64,000 bases of DNA from NCBI GenBank assembly GCA_963719875.1, contig CAVRDJ010000002.1:2976001-3040000 (forward strand), read 5' to 3'. Positions 61,500 to 64,000 of the stretch are shown here, in pieces (the stretch's first letter is position 1; each line of letters opens with the position of its first letter). The notes beneath the pieces were generated by a model. It worked only from the letters and a program-made list of their open reading frames with translations, was not told where the DNA came from and did no database searches. The DNA comes from Palsa-360 sp963719875. GTDB lineage: Bacteria > Acidobacteriota > Terriglobia > Acidiferrales > UBA7541. The position numbers and the translations under genes were made by a program.

Positions 61500-61982
61500 T
61501 CAAGGATAGATCATGAATTCCAAGAGATTGCCGTCTGGATCTCGAATGTACACGCTTGACCCTGCCTTCTTCCGGCCGCCCTGGCGTTCAACTGGACCTT
61601 CAACCACCTTTGCTCCCGCTCGGACCAACATTGCTTTAAGCGATTCGGCCGTGCCTTCCCACACAAAGCAGAGGTCCCCGCAAGGCGGTTTTGCGGCGGG
61701 AGCTCTCAAGGTGAAAGCCTTGTCTTGCCAGTGCGCCGGGCGATGAAAGTTGATCATCTGGTTGCCGACGTAGACAGAGCAGGCGTTTGCGTTCTCGGTC
61801 ACTTGCAAACCGAGGCCTCGATAGAAGGCGAGCATCTCATCCGTATGCTCCATCGGAAGGGCCACATGATCGAACCCTCGGATTCCCGTAGCTTGCTGGG
61901 CCATGATCCGAGATCCACCCGCCAAAGCACCCGCGGCGGCTACGCTCGTGATGAGCCTTCGCCGCGAAATGTCACGTTTCAT
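61500..61982 (-). CDS. Tat-exported VOC (glyoxalase-fold) protein
   Basis: A 160-residue protein with a twin-arginine signal (ISRRRLITSVAAAGALAGGSRIMAQ) and one vicinal-oxygen-chelate domain: GIRGFDHVALPMEHTDEMLAFYRGLGLQVTE...SSVYIRDPDGNLLEFMIYP. Metal-ligand candidates are the His in FDHVAL and the Glu in LLEFMI. Most VOC proteins are cytoplasmic, so a Tat signal is notable. A role in periplasmic detoxification, ring cleavage or antibiotic resistance is possible; none is supported directly. It interrupts the mannose gene cluster. Confidence 0.88.
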   Translation of the reverse strand: MKRDISRRRLITSVAAAGALAGGSRIMAQQATGIRGFDHVALPMEHTDEMLAFYRGLGLQVTENANACSVYVGNQMINFHRPAHWQDKAFTLRAPAAKPPCGDLCFVWEGTAESLKAMLVRAGAKVVEGPVERQGGRKKAGSSVYIRDPDGNLLEFMIYP

Positions 61983-62058
61983 CGTGCACCTCTTAAAAAT
62001 TGTGGATTTGAGACCGGCCGGTTTATCTAATTTTCGAGTGAAATAAATTCGAGAAAAA

Positions 62059-63195
62059 TTACAACAAGCGTAAAAGATTCTCTGTTTCGAGCCACTTCAC
62101 GATTTTACCGACATCTTGCGCGCGGTCGCGCGGACAGAGCAGCAGCGCGTCTTCGGTTTCCACGACAACCAGATCGCGGATCCCGACCGCGGCGACGAAT
62201 TTTTTCGGGCTCCAGAAAAAATTTCCCTGCGCATCGAGCGCGACAAATTTTCCCGCGGAAACATTCACTCCGGCCTTCCGCGCGATCAATTCGTAGACGG
62301 CGGCCCAGGAGCCGATGTCGCTCCAGCCCACTTCCGCGGGCAGGACAAAGACGCTGGGAGCAGCTGCGCGGCGCGTGACCGGCTCGAGGATGGCGTAGTC
62401 CACCGAAATATTCTCGAGCTTTGGGTAAACGCGCGCTAGCGTGCGCGCGTAGCGCGGAGTTCCGATTTCACCCGCCAGGCGCATCAGCGCGTCATGCGTT
62501 TTCGGCAGAAATTTCTCGAGGTTGCCGAGGAACGTCGACACGCGCCAGAAAAACATTCCTGCGTTCCAGTAGTGCCGACCGGAAGCACCATATTTTCGCG
62601 CCAGCGGCAGCGCCGGCTTTTCCGTGAACTGGCGCACCGTAAAAACAGGGACGCCGTCCGCATCGACTGCTCTTCCGCGCGTGCGTTCGATGTATCCAAA
62701 GCCCGTTTCGGGCCGCGAAGGCGGAATGCCCAATACGACCAGCGATCCCGCGGCGTGCGCGACGTGCAGCGCCGCGCGCACGATCCGCAGATACCGGGAC
62801 GGCTTCGCAATGTAATGGTCCGCGGGAAGCACGGCCATGAGCGCATCGTTTTCCTTGCCCAGTCCGCTATGCAACAAATGCGCGGCGGCGAGACCGATCG
62901 CGGCGGCAGTGTTCCGGCCAACCGGCTCCGCAAGAATGTGCGACGCGGGGACGCGCGGCATCTGCTTTTGCACGGTGGCCGCCTGTTCGGAGTTGGTGAC
63001 AACCCACTGGCGCGACGGCGGGAACAAAGGCGCAAGGCGCGCGGCGGTTTGCTCGAGCATGGTGTCGCTGCCGACGATGTTAAGCAATTGCTTCGGCGTT
63101 CGCGTGCGGCTGCGCGGCCAGAAGCGCGTGCCGCGGCCTCCTGCCAGAATAATCGCATGCGCGGCGAGCGTTTCGTGGCGCCGTTCTCTCATCAT
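62059..63195 (-). CDS. manC: Mannose-1-phosphate guanylyltransferase
   Basis: Makes GDP-mannose from mannose-1-P and GTP, 378 residues. The nucleotidyltransferase motif AIILAGGRGTRFWPRSRTRTPKQLLNI is complete, with EPVGRNTAAAIGLAA, PADHYI, VLGIPPSRPETGFGYIE, FTEKP, YWNAGMFFW, NISVDYAILEP and VGWSDIGSWAA following. There is no fused phosphomannose isomerase domain; the separate manA gene is next upstream. The ATG at 63195 overlaps the manA stop (ATGA), making the pair coupled; a GTG at 63216 is also in frame. Confidence 0.95.
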   Translation of the reverse strand: MMRERRHETLAAHAIILAGGRGTRFWPRSRTRTPKQLLNIVGSDTMLEQTAARLAPLFPPSRQWVVTNSEQAATVQKQMPRVPASHILAEPVGRNTAAAIGLAAAHLLHSGLGKENDALMAVLPADHYIAKPSRYLRIVRAALHVAHAAGSLVVLGIPPSRPETGFGYIERTRGRAVDADGVPVFTVRQFTEKPALPLARKYGASGRHYWNAGMFFWRVSTFLGNLEKFLPKTHDALMRLAGEIGTPRYARTLARVYPKLENISVDYAILEPVTRRAAAPSVFVLPAEVGWSDIGSWAAVYELIARKAGVNVSAGKFVALDAQGNFFWSPKKFVAAVGIRDLVVVETEDALLLCPRDRAQDVGKIVKWLETENLLRLL

Positions 63196-64000
63196 AGATG
63201 CACCACTCGCGACCACGCCGCTTCCGCAATTCGCTCCTCGGTGAGACGCTCGACGAAGCCGTGCAGGTCCGGGACGTAGGCGCGTAAGAGCGTCGTGGGA
63301 GAATCCGGAGCGAGTTGATACGCGCCGAGCGCCGCTGGCAGCAACCAGACTTCCGCGGGCCCAAAGGGTTCGGCGCCGTCGGCGAATTCGATGCGTCCTT
63401 TACCCTCGAGAAAAACGAGCAAATCGAAATGTTCCGGCGAAGTGACGGCGGCGACTCGTTCGCGGAATTCCCAGCGCTCGGCCGCGAAGTACCGGCACGC
63501 CGCATAAAGGGTTTCCGTGACCGCGCCGCGCGTGATGCGCACCGGATCGCAAAGGCCGCCGCCCGCCGCGGCGGGTTCGCCGAACTGGATCACGTCCAGC
63601 GCCTGTCGGATGTGCAGCGCGCGCGGCTTGCCGTCGGCGCCCACCCGGTTGTAATCGAAGACGCGATAGGTAATGTCCGAGTGCTGCTGGATTTCGCACA
63701 GCACCACGCCGGGAGAAATCGTGTGCGTGGTCCCGGCAGGCACGAAAACGGCGTCCCCCGGATGGACCGCCACGCTTCCAAGACAATTCTCCACGGTGCC
63801 ATCGACAACGGCTCGTTGAAACGACTCGCGCGTTACATTCGGCTTGAGCCCCACGCGCACCGCCGCTCCCTCGCGCGCGCTCACCACGTACCACATTTCC
63901 GTTTTCCCGACGCCGCCCGCCGCGGACTCATGCTTCTCCGCGTACGCGTCGTCGGGATGCACCTGCACGGAAAGTTTTTCTTCCGGAAAAATAAATTTCA
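63192..64000 (-). CDS. manA: Mannose-6-phosphate isomerase, type I, cut by the window edge
   Basis: Zinc enzyme interconverting fructose-6-P and mannose-6-P. The frame stays open to the window end (KFIFPEEKLSVQVHPDDAYAEKHE), so the true start is beyond 64000. QVHPDD, KTEMWYVVSA, VFVPAGTTHTISPGVVLCEIQQHSDITYRVFDYNR (zinc ligands) and the C-terminal cupin half FDLLVFLEGKGRIE are visible. It precedes manC in one transcript. Together with the phosphohexomutase it forms the route to GDP-mannose. Confidence 0.95.
   Translation of the reverse strand, partial: KFIFPEEKLSVQVHPDDAYAEKHESAAGGVGKTEMWYVVSAREGAAVRVGLKPNVTRESFQRAVVDGTVENCLGSVAVHPGDAVFVPAGTTHTISPGVVLCEIQQHSDITYRVFDYNRVGADGKPRALHIRQALDVIQFGEPAAAGGGLCDPVRITRGAVTETLYAACRYFAAERWEFRERVAAVTSPEHFDLLVFLEGKGRIEFADGAEPFGPAEVWLLPAALGAYQLAPDSPTTLLRAYVPDLHGFVERLTEERIAEAAWSRVVHL

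Noticed and set aside
59894..61516. 540-codon plus-strand frame over the phosphohexomutase
   Set aside because: Shadow frame that also reads straight through a palindromic repeat.

Overview
The window reads as a contiguous piece of a high-GC bacterial chromosome, most likely an Acidobacteriota (soil or metagenome lineage). This is inferred from the style of several small secreted families (4031, 22600, 41210), the many Ser/Thr kinase and c-di-GMP signalling proteins, and above all the very dense intergenic palindromic repeats with GTAGC ends and a CTTCAG core. I found no rRNA, tRNA, CRISPR array or phage module. Both end genes are cut by the window edge.

Layout. 1-4.4 kb: RND efflux pump end, a type-5 uracil-DNA glycosylase, and a small exported protein behind an array of CCAATTTGG boxes. 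4.5-10.9 kb: aromatic amino acid operon trpC-trpF-trpB-trpA-aroQ-aroF-tyrA, with a different palindromic repeat in almost every junction. 11-16 kb: two-subunit CoA transferase, a phospholipid synthase, a zinc-ribbon rhomboid, an RlpA-SPOR lipoprotein and a HIT protein. 16.1-30.2 kb: signalling block with a PP2C / tandem-FHA / CHASE2-cyclase operon, a divergent GAF-HD-GYP protein, rmuC, a large PilZ-ended protein and a Ser/Thr kinase with BON-like and PEGA domains. 30.6-36.2 kb: Tat-exported thiamine-diphosphate enzyme plus c-type cytochrome, YihY, SPFH and PepSY membrane proteins. 36.4-41.8 kb: radical SAM protein, PAS-GGDEF cyclase, diiron desaturase-like protein and a secreted protein. 41.9-47.5 kb: trpG and trpD facing each other, sucC and sucD split by a four-helix-bundle (S23/IVP) gene cassette, ndk and a cupin. 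47.6-52 kb: DUF2905 protein, xseA, a RelE-type toxin-antitoxin pair and lepA. 52-54.8 kb: Tat-exported molybdenum hydroxylase large and small subunits. 55-59.6 kb: TPR-GAF-degenerate GGDEF protein, crotonase, ribH and nusB. 59.9-64 kb: GDP-mannose supply genes (phosphohexomutase, manC, manA) with a Tat-exported VOC protein among them.

How it works together. The trp, aro and tyr genes take erythrose-4-P and PEP to chorismate-derived Trp and Tyr, although trpE is not here and trpG and trpD lie 31 kb away. The c-di-GMP set has a likely synthase (37696), a likely hydrolase (20364) and a possible receptor (25415). The phosphatase, FHA and kinase genes supply Ser/Thr phospho-signalling.

Most unusual content: about twenty paired-hairpin repeats whose stems change sequence while pairing and the central loop are kept; a 129-bp TIR-bounded miniature element present twice in opposite orientation; an S23/IVP gene bounded by 27-bp inverted repeats inside sucCD; and the Tat-ThDP enzyme with its cytochrome c.
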